From an uncultured Fretibacterium sp. (lineage in GTDB: Bacteria; Synergistota; Synergistia; Synergistales; Aminobacteriaceae), in assembly GCA_946183145.1 (NCBI GenBank), contig CAMGZM010000007.1, positions 97,412 through 150,864 of the forward strand: a stretch of DNA of 53,453 nt, read 5' to 3'. Each line of letters opens with the position of its first letter. Positions within the stretch are counted from its first letter, which is position 1. Position numbers and translations under genes: made by a program. Shown piece by piece: positions 16,305-26,028 of this stretch. The notes under the pieces were generated by a model. The model was given only the letters and a program-made list of their open reading frames with translations, searched no databases and was not told the origin of the DNA.

Positions 16305-18017
16305 TTAGTGTGAAAGCAAATGAGCTAACATTTCCCCGACTATAGGACCGGCTACAGAGCTTCCGTGCTTGCCGCCTTCAACGACAGCAACAGCTACATA
16401 TTTCGGAGCTTCAGCAGGGGCATAACCCGCGAATAACGCATGATCATCACCGTGTGAATTTTGAGCCGTGCCGGTTTTGCCCGCTACGTGAACGCCAAAA
16501 CGCCCGGCCCTTGAGCCTGTTCCGCGTGAAACAACTGCTTCAAGTCCTCTGCGGACGATTTCGAGCTTTGCGGGATTGAGGCCGATATTTTCGGGGAGCT
16601 TGTAGCCTTTTGCGTGAAGGTGAGGTGTTACCATTTTCCCGCCGTTAGCGATTGCCGCATAAACCCGCGCGATTTGCAGGGGTGTCATTAACATGTAGCC
16701 TTGTCCGATGGAATAATTCACGGTATCACCGCCTGACCATTGGGATTTGAAGCGTCTCATTTTCCATTCAGGCCCTGCGATATTTCCGCCGCTTTCACCG
16801 GGCAGATCGATTCCAGTAGGCTCACCGAGACGGAATTTTTTTCCCCATTTTATGAGGTCATCAATGCCCGTACGCAATCCAGTCTGATAGAAGAATACAT
16901 CACATGAATGCTGCAATCCGCCAATAACATTAAGCGCGCCATGCCCGGAATGTTTCCAGCACTTGAAGAGATGAGATCCGAATCGCAAGCCTCCCCGACA
17001 TGCAATCATTGTTGACTGTGTGATAGCGTTTTCCTCAAGGGAAGCTATAGACATGAAGGCTTTGAACGTAGACGCGGGCGGGTAAACACCAGCAATTGCG
17101 CGGTTAAGCATAGGGCGTGAGGGGTCATTCATGATAGCGTTCCATTCGCGGCCTGAAACACCCCAAGAGAGCGGATTATTGTCGTAAACGGGAGATGAGG
17201 CGAGGGCTAAAATTTCTCCCGTCTCAACATTCATTGCGACGATTGCGCCCTTCCAGTTCTTGAGGAGTTCAACGGCTAATTTCTGCGCTCCCATGTCAAG
17301 CGTCAATCTCAAGTCCTCGCCCTTCACGGACGGATTTGCGTCAAGTGTTCGTACTTTTCTTCCTCGTGCGTCAACCTCTAATGCTTCCTGACCCGGTGAA
17401 CCTCGCAATTCAGCTTCATACGAGCGTTCGATGCCTGATTTGCCGATTAAGTCGCCGCCGTTGTAGCCTTCTTCGGAGCGTAATTTGAGTTCGCTCTCTG
17501 AGATTTCGCCAACGTAACCGATGATATTAGCCGCTGTAGTTCCTGCGGGGTATGTCCTTCTCCAGACGCTTAACGGAAAAAGCTCGTGAGGAAATTCGTA
17601 GTCTGCAATCAATTCGGCCATTTGAGTCATTGTGAGATTGGGAACGATTTTCATTACGCGGTAAGGGGCTAAACGTTGCTGCTTGATAGTTTTCTCTAAG
17701 TCTGAGACTGTGAAGGGGATTCCATGACGCATTAAAATTTTGCTGAGGTGTGATAATTTTTCGGGCGTATTGAGGTCTAACGGGTAACCCATAATGCAGA
17801 AGGTTGTATCATTCACAGCGAGGGGGACTCCGTTGCGGTCAAAAATTTCTCCTCTTGGCGCGGGGAATCGTATCATTCTCAATCTGTTATTATGCGCCAG
17901 CCGTATATACTTGTCGCCTTGATATATCTGGCACAAATAAAGCCCTGAAATTAATACGATTACGGAGAGAATTATAGCTGACAGAAAGAATTTCAGCCGG
18001 ATGTCTAACGCTTCCAT
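16305..18017 (-). CDS. mrdA: Penicillin-binding protein 2 (elongasome transpeptidase)
   Basis: The 570-residue class B PBP crosslinks peptidoglycan during elongation and pairs with RodA. One N-terminal membrane span (residues ~8-28) precedes the dimerisation domain, which begins near RFPAPRGEIFDRNG. Catalytic motifs: STFK with S316, SCD in the LQHSCDVFFY region, and KTGT with K514. The start is placed at the ATG that overlaps the mreD stop (TAATG). The longer open frame upstream lies inside mreD and is not PBP-like. Confidence 0.95.
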   Translation of the reverse strand: MEALDIRLKFFLSAIILSVIVLISGLYLCQIYQGDKYIRLAHNNRLRMIRFPAPRGEIFDRNGVPLAVNDTTFCIMGYPLDLNTPEKLSHLSKILMRHGIPFTVSDLEKTIKQQRLAPYRVMKIVPNLTMTQMAELIADYEFPHELFPLSVWRRTYPAGTTAANIIGYVGEISESELKLRSEEGYNGGDLIGKSGIERSYEAELRGSPGQEALEVDARGRKVRTLDANPSVKGEDLRLTLDMGAQKLAVELLKNWKGAIVAMNVETGEILALASSPVYDNNPLSWGVSGREWNAIMNDPSRPMLNRAIAGVYPPASTFKAFMSIASLEENAITQSTMIACRGGLRFGSHLFKCWKHSGHGALNVIGGLQHSCDVFFYQTGLRTGIDDLIKWGKKFRLGEPTGIDLPGESGGNIAGPEWKMRRFKSQWSGGDTVNYSIGQGYMLMTPLQIARVYAAIANGGKMVTPHLHAKGYKLPENIGLNPAKLEIVRRGLEAVVSRGTGSRAGRFGVHVAGKTGTAQNSHGDDHALFAGYAPAEAPKYVAVAVVEGGKHGSSVAGPIVGEMLAHLLSH

Positions 18018-18490
18018 TATACTTGGTTGTCCCTTGCTTTCTGAAGGTAAATGTACATAGTGAGGAGTATTGCGGGAAGTGAGTAAACCTGCTGCATGAG
18101 GAAATATCCCCATCCCGTATTGCCGCCTAATATCAGCACGGGGAGCATTGGCGGAATTAATTGCGAGCATTCGAGGAGAATGAACACTAAGAGGCTTGAG
18201 CCTGATACCCTGCCTTGAGGGGGTATAATTCCCCAGACCTGTATCACAATCAATACGACAACGACATAACCGAGAGTGAAAAACCCGGGAATGCCTATCC
18301 ACCGTATATCCCACAAAATTCCGCCCGCAAACGCGCTCCAAATCGCCCACAAATTTCCGTCATCATTGTTGTTGTCGGAGAACAAAAGCCTGTACACAAC
18401 GCCGAGCATGAACAATCCGGGGATCTGCATTCCGCCGCCCGTAAAGACCGTAAGCAAGTCCTGTATGAGCCACAAAATAACGAGCGTCAT
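18017..18490 (-). CDS. mreD: Rod shape-determining protein MreD
   Basis: The protein has 157 residues with about five hydrophobic spans, including VYRLLFSDNNNDDGNLWAIW, where the acidic loop is typical of MreD. It connects MreC and the SEDS/PBP pair in the elongasome. It is called from the pattern plus position between mreC and mrdA, overlapping both by one base. Confidence 0.88.
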   Translation of the reverse strand: MTLVILWLIQDLLTVFTGGGMQIPGLFMLGVVYRLLFSDNNNDDGNLWAIWSAFAGGILWDIRWIGIPGFFTLGYVVVVLIVIQVWGIIPPQGRVSGSSLLVFILLECSQLIPPMLPVLILGGNTGWGYFLMQQVYSLPAILLTMYIYLQKARDNQV

Positions 18491-19260
18491 CAGTAATTCA
18501 CCGTGTAGAACCGCGACAAATCCGCGCCCGGCTCTATTCTGTAGGTAGTGTAGCCGTCATTGCCGATGTTGAACTCGCCCGCTATCTGCCCTATTGGGAG
18601 TCCCGGCGGTAATTCCTCGCCTATCATGGCCGTGCTGACCTTCATTCCCGAACGAACGCCCCGACCCGCAGGAATGTAGCGCAGTAACACAGAGCCGTTG
18701 CCATCTCCCGCAACAACACCAAGCTCGCGAGTTTCCTCAATCACAGCAGGAATCATGAAGGAAGATGATGTTATGAGTTCCGCCCATGAAGAGAGTGTTG
18801 ACACTGTGCTGACTCGCCCGATTAAGTAGCCTCTGCTGAAGACTGGAAGCCCCTGCGTGATGTTGTCTTTGCTTCCTCTGTCTATACGTATCTCACTCCA
18901 CCATGACATAGGAGCGCGCAAAGTTACTCTTGCTGTATTCATGTCAGAATTTTTATCATCAGAGAATACTTTACCGCCTGAAATTTTAGCCAGCTCAAGC
19001 CGTAAATATGCGTTTTCATTCTGCAATCTTGATACTTCAGAGCTGAGAATATTTTTGTCCCTCGACCACGAACGCCACGACAAATATATTTCCCTCATGA
19101 CAACAGCAGGGTATTCAGGGATAAACAGCACAGCCCCCCAAATGTCAACGATACTTTTCATCACGCCAAGCCCTGAGCTTACGCCGAGAAGGAATAATGC
19201 GAGTATTAATGCTGTCAGGCCGTGAACTAGCTCGCGTGTATTGTTCCTTGCGTTGTCCAT
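18490..19260 (-). CDS. mreC: Rod shape-determining protein MreC
   Basis: The protein has 256 residues. One N-terminal membrane span (about 12-34) is followed by a coiled coil (KNILSSEVSRLQNENAYLRL) and the periplasmic beta domain, with the typical IDRGSKDNITQGLPVFSR and LIGRV patterns. It activates PBP2/RodA and links to MreB. Its ATG directly follows the mreB stop codon. Confidence 0.95.
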   Translation of the reverse strand: MDNARNNTRELVHGLTALILALFLLGVSSGLGVMKSIVDIWGAVLFIPEYPAVVMREIYLSWRSWSRDKNILSSEVSRLQNENAYLRLELAKISGGKVFSDDKNSDMNTARVTLRAPMSWWSEIRIDRGSKDNITQGLPVFSRGYLIGRVSTVSTLSSWAELITSSSFMIPAVIEETRELGVVAGDGNGSVLLRYIPAGRGVRSGMKVSTAMIGEELPPGLPIGQIAGEFNIGNDGYTTYRIEPGADLSRFYTVNY

Positions 19261-20316
19261 TTAGCGCGAGCCGTGCTGTACCGACATTAGTCCGCGTTTC
19301 ATTTCGCCCAAGTTGTCGAGAATTTTCCCAACTCCTAACGCTACAGAGTTAAGCGGCTGTTCTGCGACTATTACGGGGGTATTGATTGCGCGTGATAATC
19401 TCTCAGAAAATCCCCTCATCATCGCAACGCCTCCCGTCAGAATTATTCCCCTGTCAACAACATCTTTTGCGAGTTCAGGCGGCATTTTCTCAAGCGCAAC
19501 TTTCACCATGTCTTCAATCCCCGTGAAAATCGGTTCCATTGCCTCGCGGACTTCTATTGATGATACTATGTCGGATTTTGGGAGACCGTCTGACAAGTCG
19601 CGGCCTTTAACGCTCATTTCAAGCTCAGGGTTTAACGGCAAAGCAGATCCGATAGTGTTCTTGACTTCCTCAGCAGTAGCTTCACCGATTAAGAGCGCGT
19701 ATCTTTGACGCACCATAGTGATTATCGCGTTGTCCATCATTTTGCCCGCAGTACGCAAGGAGCTTGTTACGACAATTCCGCCGAGAGATATTACGCTGAC
19801 TTCCGATGTTCCTCCGCCGATGTCGATAATCATGCACCCTGAAGGCTTGTCGATGGGAAGCCCTACACCTAATGCCGCGCTGATTGGCTCTTCAACAACA
19901 TACGCCTCTGAAGCTCCCGCGCCTAATGTAGCGTCAATGACTGCTTTGCGTTCAACCTCTGTAACTTCAGCGGGGATTGAGATTACTACACGGGGGTGTA
20001 CCATAAAGGTATTGTTTGAGCTTACACGTTTAAGGCAGTACTTGATGAGTTCCTGCGTCATGTCGAAATTAGCGATTACTCCGCCTTCAAGAGGCCATAT
20101 TGCTTCTATGCCGTGGGGGACTTTTCCCGACATAGCTTTAGCCGCTTCACCTACAGCAATAACTTCATTTCCTTCACCGCGAGGGCGTTTCTTCACTGCG
20201 ACTGCTGAAGGCTCAGAGAATACTATTCCTTTATCCTTGACGTAGACAACGACATTTGACGAGCCTAAATCTATCCCCACGTCCATACCGAGCATACCCG
20301 AAAATACTTTGAACAT
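19261..20316 (-). CDS. mreB: Rod-shape actin homologue MreB
   Basis: The 351-residue actin-like ATPase directs side-wall synthesis. GIDLGSSNVVVYVKDKGIV is the phosphate-1 loop; DIGGGTSEVSVISLGG is phosphate-2 and GIILTGGVAMMRG the adenosine motif. The ATG at 20316 has GAGGT 6 bases upstream; the earlier in-frame start lies inside the MBL gene and is rejected. Gene order mreB-mreC-mreD-mrdA is the standard mre operon. Confidence 0.97.
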   Translation of the reverse strand: MFKVFSGMLGMDVGIDLGSSNVVVYVKDKGIVFSEPSAVAVKKRPRGEGNEVIAVGEAAKAMSGKVPHGIEAIWPLEGGVIANFDMTQELIKYCLKRVSSNNTFMVHPRVVISIPAEVTEVERKAVIDATLGAGASEAYVVEEPISAALGVGLPIDKPSGCMIIDIGGGTSEVSVISLGGIVVTSSLRTAGKMMDNAIITMVRQRYALLIGEATAEEVKNTIGSALPLNPELEMSVKGRDLSDGLPKSDIVSSIEVREAMEPIFTGIEDMVKVALEKMPPELAKDVVDRGIILTGGVAMMRGFSERLSRAINTPVIVAEQPLNSVALGVGKILDNLGEMKRGLMSVQHGSR

Positions 20317-20320
20317 GATA

Positions 20321-20956
20321 CTACCTCGGCCAATACGGATTGAGTTCACGCTCTGAACCTATGCTTGTGTCAGGGCCATGACCGGGGAGAACGTGAAGGC
20401 CGTCGTCAAATTCCGCGAGCCGTCTCAATGAAGCCTCAAGTTTCACGTCATCGCCGCCCTCAAGGTCAGTTCGTCCCACGCTCTGCGCGAAAAGTGTATC
20501 ACCCGACACCAAAACTTTATGGCCGTTCTTGTCAGTGATGAGGAAACACACGCTCCCTTGAGTATGCCCGGGAGTTTCGAGAGTTTTTATGACGTAGCCG
20601 GGGAAATCGATAATTCTTCCGTCAGAAATTTCTTTGAACGCCTCAAGCCCTCCGAATTTCACGCCTAATAACGCCTGAAGCTCTCTTGACGGATGACGGA
20701 GCATTTCAGCATCGCCCGTATCTATGTATATGTTATCGCCGACCATCGGAACAAGCTCGTTAATTCCGGCTGTGTGGTCAATATGTCCGTGAGTGAGCAA
20801 AATCATTTTGAGTGTGAGATTGTTATCGGCCATGAATTTTGTTACGTCCTCAGTTTTTCCGCCCGGGTCAATGAAGAATGCGTCATGTGTTGCATCATCC
20901 CAGAACAAATAGCCGTTAGTCCATAATGCTCCTAAAGGAAACCGTTTGTACTGCAA
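20321..20956 (-). CDS. Metallo-beta-lactamase fold hydrolase, glyoxalase II-like
   Basis: The 211-residue protein has the THGHIDHTAG metal motif (HxHxDH), the ETPGHTQGS histidine, the VSGDTLF aspartate and a terminal PGHGPDTSIGSE. Length and motifs match the short YcbL-type glyoxalase II-like hydrolases, which cleave thioesters such as S-lactoylglutathione in some species; the true substrate here is unknown. It lies four bases before mreB and 12 bases after dtd. Confidence 0.88.
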   Translation of the reverse strand: MQYKRFPLGALWTNGYLFWDDATHDAFFIDPGGKTEDVTKFMADNNLTLKMILLTHGHIDHTAGINELVPMVGDNIYIDTGDAEMLRHPSRELQALLGVKFGGLEAFKEISDGRIIDFPGYVIKTLETPGHTQGSVCFLITDKNGHKVLVSGDTLFAQSVGRTDLEGGDDVKLEASLRRLAEFDDGLHVLPGHGPDTSIGSERELNPYWPR

Positions 20957-20968
20957 AATTTTTCCTCC

Positions 20969-21412
20969 TCATATGCTGTCAATGATAAATGTTAATGGCC
21001 CGTCATTGATAATTTCTACGGTCATATCCGCGCCAAATTCACCGCATTGAACATTCTTTATGCCGGATAATTTTACACGTTCCACAAAATAATCATATAG
21101 TTTTTCGGCTTCTTCAGGTTTAGCGGCGTTAGTGAAGGATGGTCTTCTTCCTTTTTCGCACGAGGCATAAAGCGAGAACTGAGACACTAATAAAATTTCG
21201 CCGTCAATGTCCTTAACACTGAGATTGATTTTGCCGTTTTCGTCCTCAAATATTCGCAGGCCGGTTAATTTTTCCGCAAGCCAGTCTGCATTTTTTGAGC
21301 TGTCATTATGAGTTACGCCGATGAACACGCACATTCCCTGTGAGATTTCGTGCTTGTCGCTGTTGTTTATTGTTACTGATGCACGTTTAACGCGCTGTAC
21401 CAGAAGACGCAA
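20969..21412 (-). CDS. dtd: D-aminoacyl-tRNA deacylase
   Basis: The 147-residue enzyme removes D-amino acids from tRNA. Family motifs: MRLLVQRVKRASV at the N-terminus, the SQFSLYA catalytic loop, and NDGPLTFIID at the C-terminus (family N-x-G-P-V/L-T). It starts with TTG, with AGGGAG at the tail of the upstream gene placed 8 bases ahead. It follows the RSH gene by five bases, an association seen in many bacteria. Confidence 0.95.
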   Translation of the reverse strand: MRLLVQRVKRASVTINNSDKHEISQGMCVFIGVTHNDSSKNADWLAEKLTGLRIFEDENGKINLSVKDIDGEILLVSQFSLYASCEKGRRPSFTNAAKPEEAEKLYDYFVERVKLSGIKNVQCGEFGADMTVEIINDGPLTFIIDSI

Positions 21413-21417
21413 ATGTA

Positions 21418-23748
21418 TTACTCCCTTTCTACGCTGATGATCCCTCTTACTTCATTAATTCTTGACATGGCCGAGTAAAGCTGCTGAAGGTCTCTAACTC
21501 TGACCTCAATTTTCATGCGTACTAAACTGTTACCCGCCGTTCCTGCCTTAATGTTTGATATGCTGATGCCTTCAAGCCCTAATGCCTTTGTGGTGTCAGC
21601 AAGAAGTTCATTCCTGTCTTCACCCTCAATTTTGAGACGAGCTGAATACATGTTAGGACGCTTTCCGCCAGTGAGCGAATAATCCGGCAATGACCACGAC
21701 ACAGGGATAAAACGCCCGTTATCTTTACCCGCGATATTCTTGCAGTCTCTTCTGTGAATCGTTATTCCCCGCCTCATTGACGCGAAACCGATAATGTCAT
21801 CACCGGGAACAGGTTCACAGCATGAAGCGAATGTTACGCCTACGCCGCCCTCGCCTTCAACGAGAACATCAGACTTGTTGTCTTTGCGTTTTGCTGGTGG
21901 TACTGGGACAAAATCAACGGTTTCAGTTTGTACTGTCGGAAGATGATGCTGAAGCCACGCCTGAGATAATTTCTGAGCGGCCTCACTTGCGCCGATAGTG
22001 CCGGAGCCTACGGAGATTAGCTGCTCGTCAATGTTGCTGAAATCCTCGCGCTTTACGTCATTTAAGCCTCTGCGTTTGAGTTCGCGTTCTACGAGTTTCC
22101 AGCCGCGTTCAAGTTTCTCTTCACGTTCAGTTTTTTCTGCCTGCTTGAAGTATGAGCGGATTTTGCTACGTGTCTTTGCGCTTGCGGCAATTTTGAGCCA
22201 GTCTTTTGACGGTGATGTCTGTGTTGCGGTTAATATTCTCACACGGTCGCCGGAATGCAACTGTGTGTTAAGCTGTACCATTCTCCCATTGACCATAGCC
22301 CCGGCGCAATGATTTCCGACTTCAGTATGTACTGCGTAAGCGAAATCGATAACTGTCGAGCCGTTCGGGAGTATCATGGGCTTTCCGTCAGGCGTGAAAA
22401 CGTATAATTCACTCGTAAGGAGAATGTCATTCTTGAGGATGTCAACAAATTCCTGCGTGCTTTCACCGTCCTGTCCTGCCTCGATGACCTGACGAACGAG
22501 CATTAATTTTTCGTTTAAGCCTTTGAGGAGCTTTTTGTTTCCGCCTTCTTTGTAGACCCAATGAGCCGCAACGCCGTACTCCGCAAAATTATTCATCTCG
22601 TAGGTACGTATCTGGACTTCAAGCGGAACTCCTGACACCATAACCGTTGTGTGAAGAGACTGATACATGTTGCTTTTCGGGTTCGCTATATAGTCGTCAA
22701 ACTGGCCGGGCACAGGAGGCCAAAGCGAATGTACATCACCAAGAACAGAATAGCATGTAGAAACGTCATTAACGAGGACGCGGACGGCTAAAATGTCGTA
22801 CATTTCCTCAAATGATATTTTCTTCCTCTGCATTTTCTCGTAAATGCTGTAGATATGTTTTGCACGTCCTTTTATGCGGCATGGGATATTGCGTTTTTGC
22901 AGACAGTCTTCAAGAGTTTTCTTAGCTTCCTCGATTATCTGCTCCATCTGAGGCATACGGATTTTCACACGCCGCTGAACTTCCGCGTAAATATCAGGAT
23001 GAAGATACATGAATGATAAGTCCTCAAGCTCCCGTTTAATCTGGTAAATTCCGAGCCTGTGAGCTAAAGGGGCGTAAATTTCCATCGTCTCACGCGCAAT
23101 TCTCTGCTGTTTTTCGGGCTTCATGACTTGAAGAGTTCTCATGTTGTGGAGACGGTCAGCAAGTTTTATGAGGACTACGCGAATATCTTTAGCCATTACG
23201 ATAAACATGTGGCGCAAACTCTCAGCGGTCAAATCTTCACGCGACATAAATTCTTTCACGTCATCCTGAGCGAGTTTTGTTACACCGTCAACAAGCATTT
23301 CTACATCATGGCCGAATTTCTCTGTCATTTCTTCCGGTGTTACGTCAGTATCTTCTAGCACGTCATGCAACAATGCCGCCTGAAGTGTAGCGAGGTCTAA
23401 TCTCATTCCTGCGAGGATTAATGCCGCGCTCAATGTGTGAGTGATATATGGCTCACCTGATTTGCGTTTCTGGTCTTTGTGTGCAACAGCCGCGAAAATG
23501 AACGCCTCGCCGAGTTTGTGAAGCTGTTCGGGGTTTAGTGCAAGCATGGCTTTTCCCCATAAATCCTGCCATGCTGAACGGACAATTTCAATCTGTGATT
23601 GTTCGGGAATTTTTGCGAAAATTTTATCCCGCAAGTCATACATATCACGCAGATAATTTGATGAAGTATCCTCTAATGACGGTATAGAACCCATCATTGA
23701 CGAAAATGTGTCTAATCCTGCCGCCAAGTTTTTTGGGGATTGTGCCAT
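21418..23748 (-). CDS. RelA/SpoT homologue, (p)ppGpp synthetase/hydrolase
   Basis: This 776-residue long RSH protein makes and breaks the stringent alarmone. The HD hydrolase domain has HTLSAALILAG and ALLHDVLEDT intact, so hydrolase activity is expected. The synthetase domain contains RGRAKHIYSIYEKM and the SNMYQSLHTTV stretch. A TGS domain (LYVFTPDGKPMILPNGSTVIDFAYAVH) and a C-terminal zinc-finger/ACT region follow (CCEPVPGDDI, then ISNIKAGTAGN). It is probably bifunctional. GAAGGAG precedes the ATG. Confidence 0.95.
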   Translation of the reverse strand: MAQSPKNLAAGLDTFSSMMGSIPSLEDTSSNYLRDMYDLRDKIFAKIPEQSQIEIVRSAWQDLWGKAMLALNPEQLHKLGEAFIFAAVAHKDQKRKSGEPYITHTLSAALILAGMRLDLATLQAALLHDVLEDTDVTPEEMTEKFGHDVEMLVDGVTKLAQDDVKEFMSREDLTAESLRHMFIVMAKDIRVVLIKLADRLHNMRTLQVMKPEKQQRIARETMEIYAPLAHRLGIYQIKRELEDLSFMYLHPDIYAEVQRRVKIRMPQMEQIIEEAKKTLEDCLQKRNIPCRIKGRAKHIYSIYEKMQRKKISFEEMYDILAVRVLVNDVSTCYSVLGDVHSLWPPVPGQFDDYIANPKSNMYQSLHTTVMVSGVPLEVQIRTYEMNNFAEYGVAAHWVYKEGGNKKLLKGLNEKLMLVRQVIEAGQDGESTQEFVDILKNDILLTSELYVFTPDGKPMILPNGSTVIDFAYAVHTEVGNHCAGAMVNGRMVQLNTQLHSGDRVRILTATQTSPSKDWLKIAASAKTRSKIRSYFKQAEKTEREEKLERGWKLVERELKRRGLNDVKREDFSNIDEQLISVGSGTIGASEAAQKLSQAWLQHHLPTVQTETVDFVPVPPAKRKDNKSDVLVEGEGGVGVTFASCCEPVPGDDIIGFASMRRGITIHRRDCKNIAGKDNGRFIPVSWSLPDYSLTGGKRPNMYSARLKIEGEDRNELLADTTKALGLEGISISNIKAGTAGNSLVRMKIEVRVRDLQQLYSAMSRINEVRGIISVERE

Positions 23749-23752
23749 GATA

Positions 23753-25441
23753 CTAATTCACTCCTTCCGTAACAGCGTAATCAATTATGAACTGCAGCTG
23801 CTCAATGTTCTTCCAGCAGTCAATTCTTGGGTGATAGATCCAGCCTTTAACGTTGGGTGATAATTCCGCGACATCATGAGGGGGAGTGTTGAAGGCTAAA
23901 AGTTTTGCGTTGTTGACGCGTATATAGCTGTGCTTGCCGTCTTTGCCTAATGTGTTGATTTCGAGCCTGTGAGGATCATTTGACGTGTAGAATTTGGGCG
24001 ACGGGTTATTGTTCCCGAAAGGCCCCAAATCTGAGACCGCGCGCCAGTCAGAAAGCGTAATGTCAGAAGGCACAACATCAATAACGGGCGTAACATCATG
24101 AGGAAGTATCTTTATGTCGGTCAGCATTCGCTCCAAATCCTCGCAGACCTCGCGCCAATTCTCAGTGAGAACGGAGAACCCCGCCGCGTATTTATGGCCT
24201 CCCCAAGCGTCTAACTTGTCGGCAATCACGCGCAAAATTCCCACAGCGTCGCCGCCTTCAGGCACTCTCAATGTTCCCCGGACAACTTTCACGCCTACAG
24301 GAGCGGCCAAGACTATCGGCCTGTTGTACTGAGCGCATACTCTGCTTGCTACACCGCTCAAAACACCGATAGGCCATTGAGGATTGTACAGCACCTTGCG
24401 TTTTATCGCGCCCGTGATTATTCCGTCATCAATTTCACCCGCAATACTTTCTGTGAGGCTCTGACGTTTGCGGTTAATCCTCATGAGTTCGTTGACGCAG
24501 GAGAATACAGCCTCATTATTCCCGATACCGAGCAAAGCACGAACGCCAATATCAGCGGTTGCTATTCTTCCCGGTGCATTGAGGCAGGGAATGACTCTCA
24601 TCGACAAATGTTCTTCCGTCAGTTGCGACTTGTTGATACCGAGACACGAGAACAGAGCGGCGAGTCCTCTTCGCGGATTGTTGCGCATAAGTTTCATGCC
24701 GTAACGTACTAACGAGCGGTTAAGGTTGTGAAGGGGCATACAGTCAGCAATAGTAGCGAGCGTAACGAGATCAATCTCATACTGAAGGAAATTTTTTGAC
24801 ACAATATTTTCCTTCCACGCCCAGCACCATAATACAGCCGTCGCGCAAATTTTCTGATGGTCGCCCGCCTCCATGTTAATGCAGGGGTTTACGATTGTCG
24901 GAATTGTTATCGGCGCAGAGAGTGAATGATGATCGAAAACGAAAATGTTTATGCCTTTGTCCGCAAGTTTCTGGAGCATCTCGGAGTCATTTGTTCCGCA
25001 GTCCGTAACAATAAGCGTGTTGCATCCCATTTCGGGAATTTTGTCGAGAATTTCCGCGTTGAGGCCGTAACCGTGAACATCTCTTCGCGGGATAAAGAAT
25101 CGTACTTGCGCGGCTTTGTTCCTGAAAATTTCCATAGCAAGAACTGTTGACGAAATTCCGTCAGTGTCATAATCACCGTAGACTAATACATTCCCGAAAG
25201 AGCTTTTTGACTCCCATAAAGATTTTGCGGCCTTGCTTCCTTCACCCAAGTCAAGACTCTCAATCAATCGTGTGAAGTCCGGGTGTATCCATTCGCGCAA
25301 GGAGTCAATATTCTGTGAGCCTTTAAGCATTTCGAGGACTCCGGCGGCTAACGGAGGGCATGACAATTCACCCGCGAGCCTCATTGTGTCGTCATTCTGC
25401 CTGTAGATTTTCAGCTCAGAAATTTTGCATGTAGGTATCAT
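23753..25441 (-). CDS. recJ: Single-stranded-DNA-specific exonuclease RecJ
   Basis: The 562-residue 5'-3' ssDNA exonuclease acts in recombination and mismatch repair. DHH-superfamily motifs are present: VYGDYDTDGISS, IVTDCGTND, FVFDHHS and the DHHA1-side GGHKYAAGFSV. The ATG at 25441 has AGGAGG 8 bases upstream and overlaps the tadA stop (ATGA); the earlier in-frame start lies in tadA. Confidence 0.94.
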   Translation of the reverse strand: MIPTCKISELKIYRQNDDTMRLAGELSCPPLAAGVLEMLKGSQNIDSLREWIHPDFTRLIESLDLGEGSKAAKSLWESKSSFGNVLVYGDYDTDGISSTVLAMEIFRNKAAQVRFFIPRRDVHGYGLNAEILDKIPEMGCNTLIVTDCGTNDSEMLQKLADKGINIFVFDHHSLSAPITIPTIVNPCINMEAGDHQKICATAVLWCWAWKENIVSKNFLQYEIDLVTLATIADCMPLHNLNRSLVRYGMKLMRNNPRRGLAALFSCLGINKSQLTEEHLSMRVIPCLNAPGRIATADIGVRALLGIGNNEAVFSCVNELMRINRKRQSLTESIAGEIDDGIITGAIKRKVLYNPQWPIGVLSGVASRVCAQYNRPIVLAAPVGVKVVRGTLRVPEGGDAVGILRVIADKLDAWGGHKYAAGFSVLTENWREVCEDLERMLTDIKILPHDVTPVIDVVPSDITLSDWRAVSDLGPFGNNNPSPKFYTSNDPHRLEINTLGKDGKHSYIRVNNAKLLAFNTPPHDVAELSPNVKGWIYHPRIDCWKNIEQLQFIIDYAVTEGVN

Positions 25442-25887
25442 GATTTGCGCCTCCTGATGAAGTAATCCTGAAGAATTTTCACGCATTCATTCTCCATAAT
25501 TCCCGCCGTAACTTTGCAGGTGTGATTGAGACGTGAGTCGCGCAAAATGTTGTACAGAGTTCCTCCCGCGCCTGAACGGTAATTCCTCGCGCCGTAAACT
25601 ACACGTGAGACTCTCGCATTCACGCACGCCCCCGCGCACATTGGGCAAGGCTCAAGAGTAACGTAAAGAGTACAGCCCGTGAGATTCCAGCGTGATAATT
25701 TTCTTGCTGATGAACGGATTGCGACAATCTCGGCATGTTCTGTAGGGTCAGAAAGTTTTACGTCGCTTCCTGAAGAGATTATTTCATTGTCTTTCACGAT
25801 TAACGCGCCGACAGGTACATCACCGCGTGAGAAAGCAATTTTTGCCTCATCAAATGCCCGCTGCATAAAATAATTGTCATCGGTCAT
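25438..25887 (-). CDS. tadA: tRNA-adenosine(34) deaminase
   Basis: The 149-residue enzyme deaminates A34 to inosine in tRNA-Arg. HAEIVAIRSSA gives the catalytic His-Ala-Glu, and LEPCPMCAGACVNARV the two zinc cysteines. It is the first gene of the long minus-strand block; the 141-base gap to the divergent guaB gene must hold its promoter, but I see no convincing box. Confidence 0.94.
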   Translation of the reverse strand: MTDDNYFMQRAFDEAKIAFSRGDVPVGALIVKDNEIISSGSDVKLSDPTEHAEIVAIRSSARKLSRWNLTGCTLYVTLEPCPMCAGACVNARVSRVVYGARNYRSGAGGTLYNILRDSRLNHTCKVTAGIMENECVKILQDYFIRRRKS

Positions 25888-26028
25888 GTAATTTTCGCCA
25901 TCTCCAATTTCAAAAGGGATATTAAAGTTTGTGAGTAATTATACACGTGATACAAGTGAGAAAATTTTTGCGACTTTTGACTGTGCTATGATAAGCGGCA
26001 AAATTTTTTGAAGGGAGAAAATTACTTC

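Noticed and set aside
18020-18350. Upstream extension of the PBP2 gene
   Set aside because: The extra residues are translated from mreD in another frame and are not PBP-like; the ATG at 18017 fits the TAATG coupling seen elsewhere.
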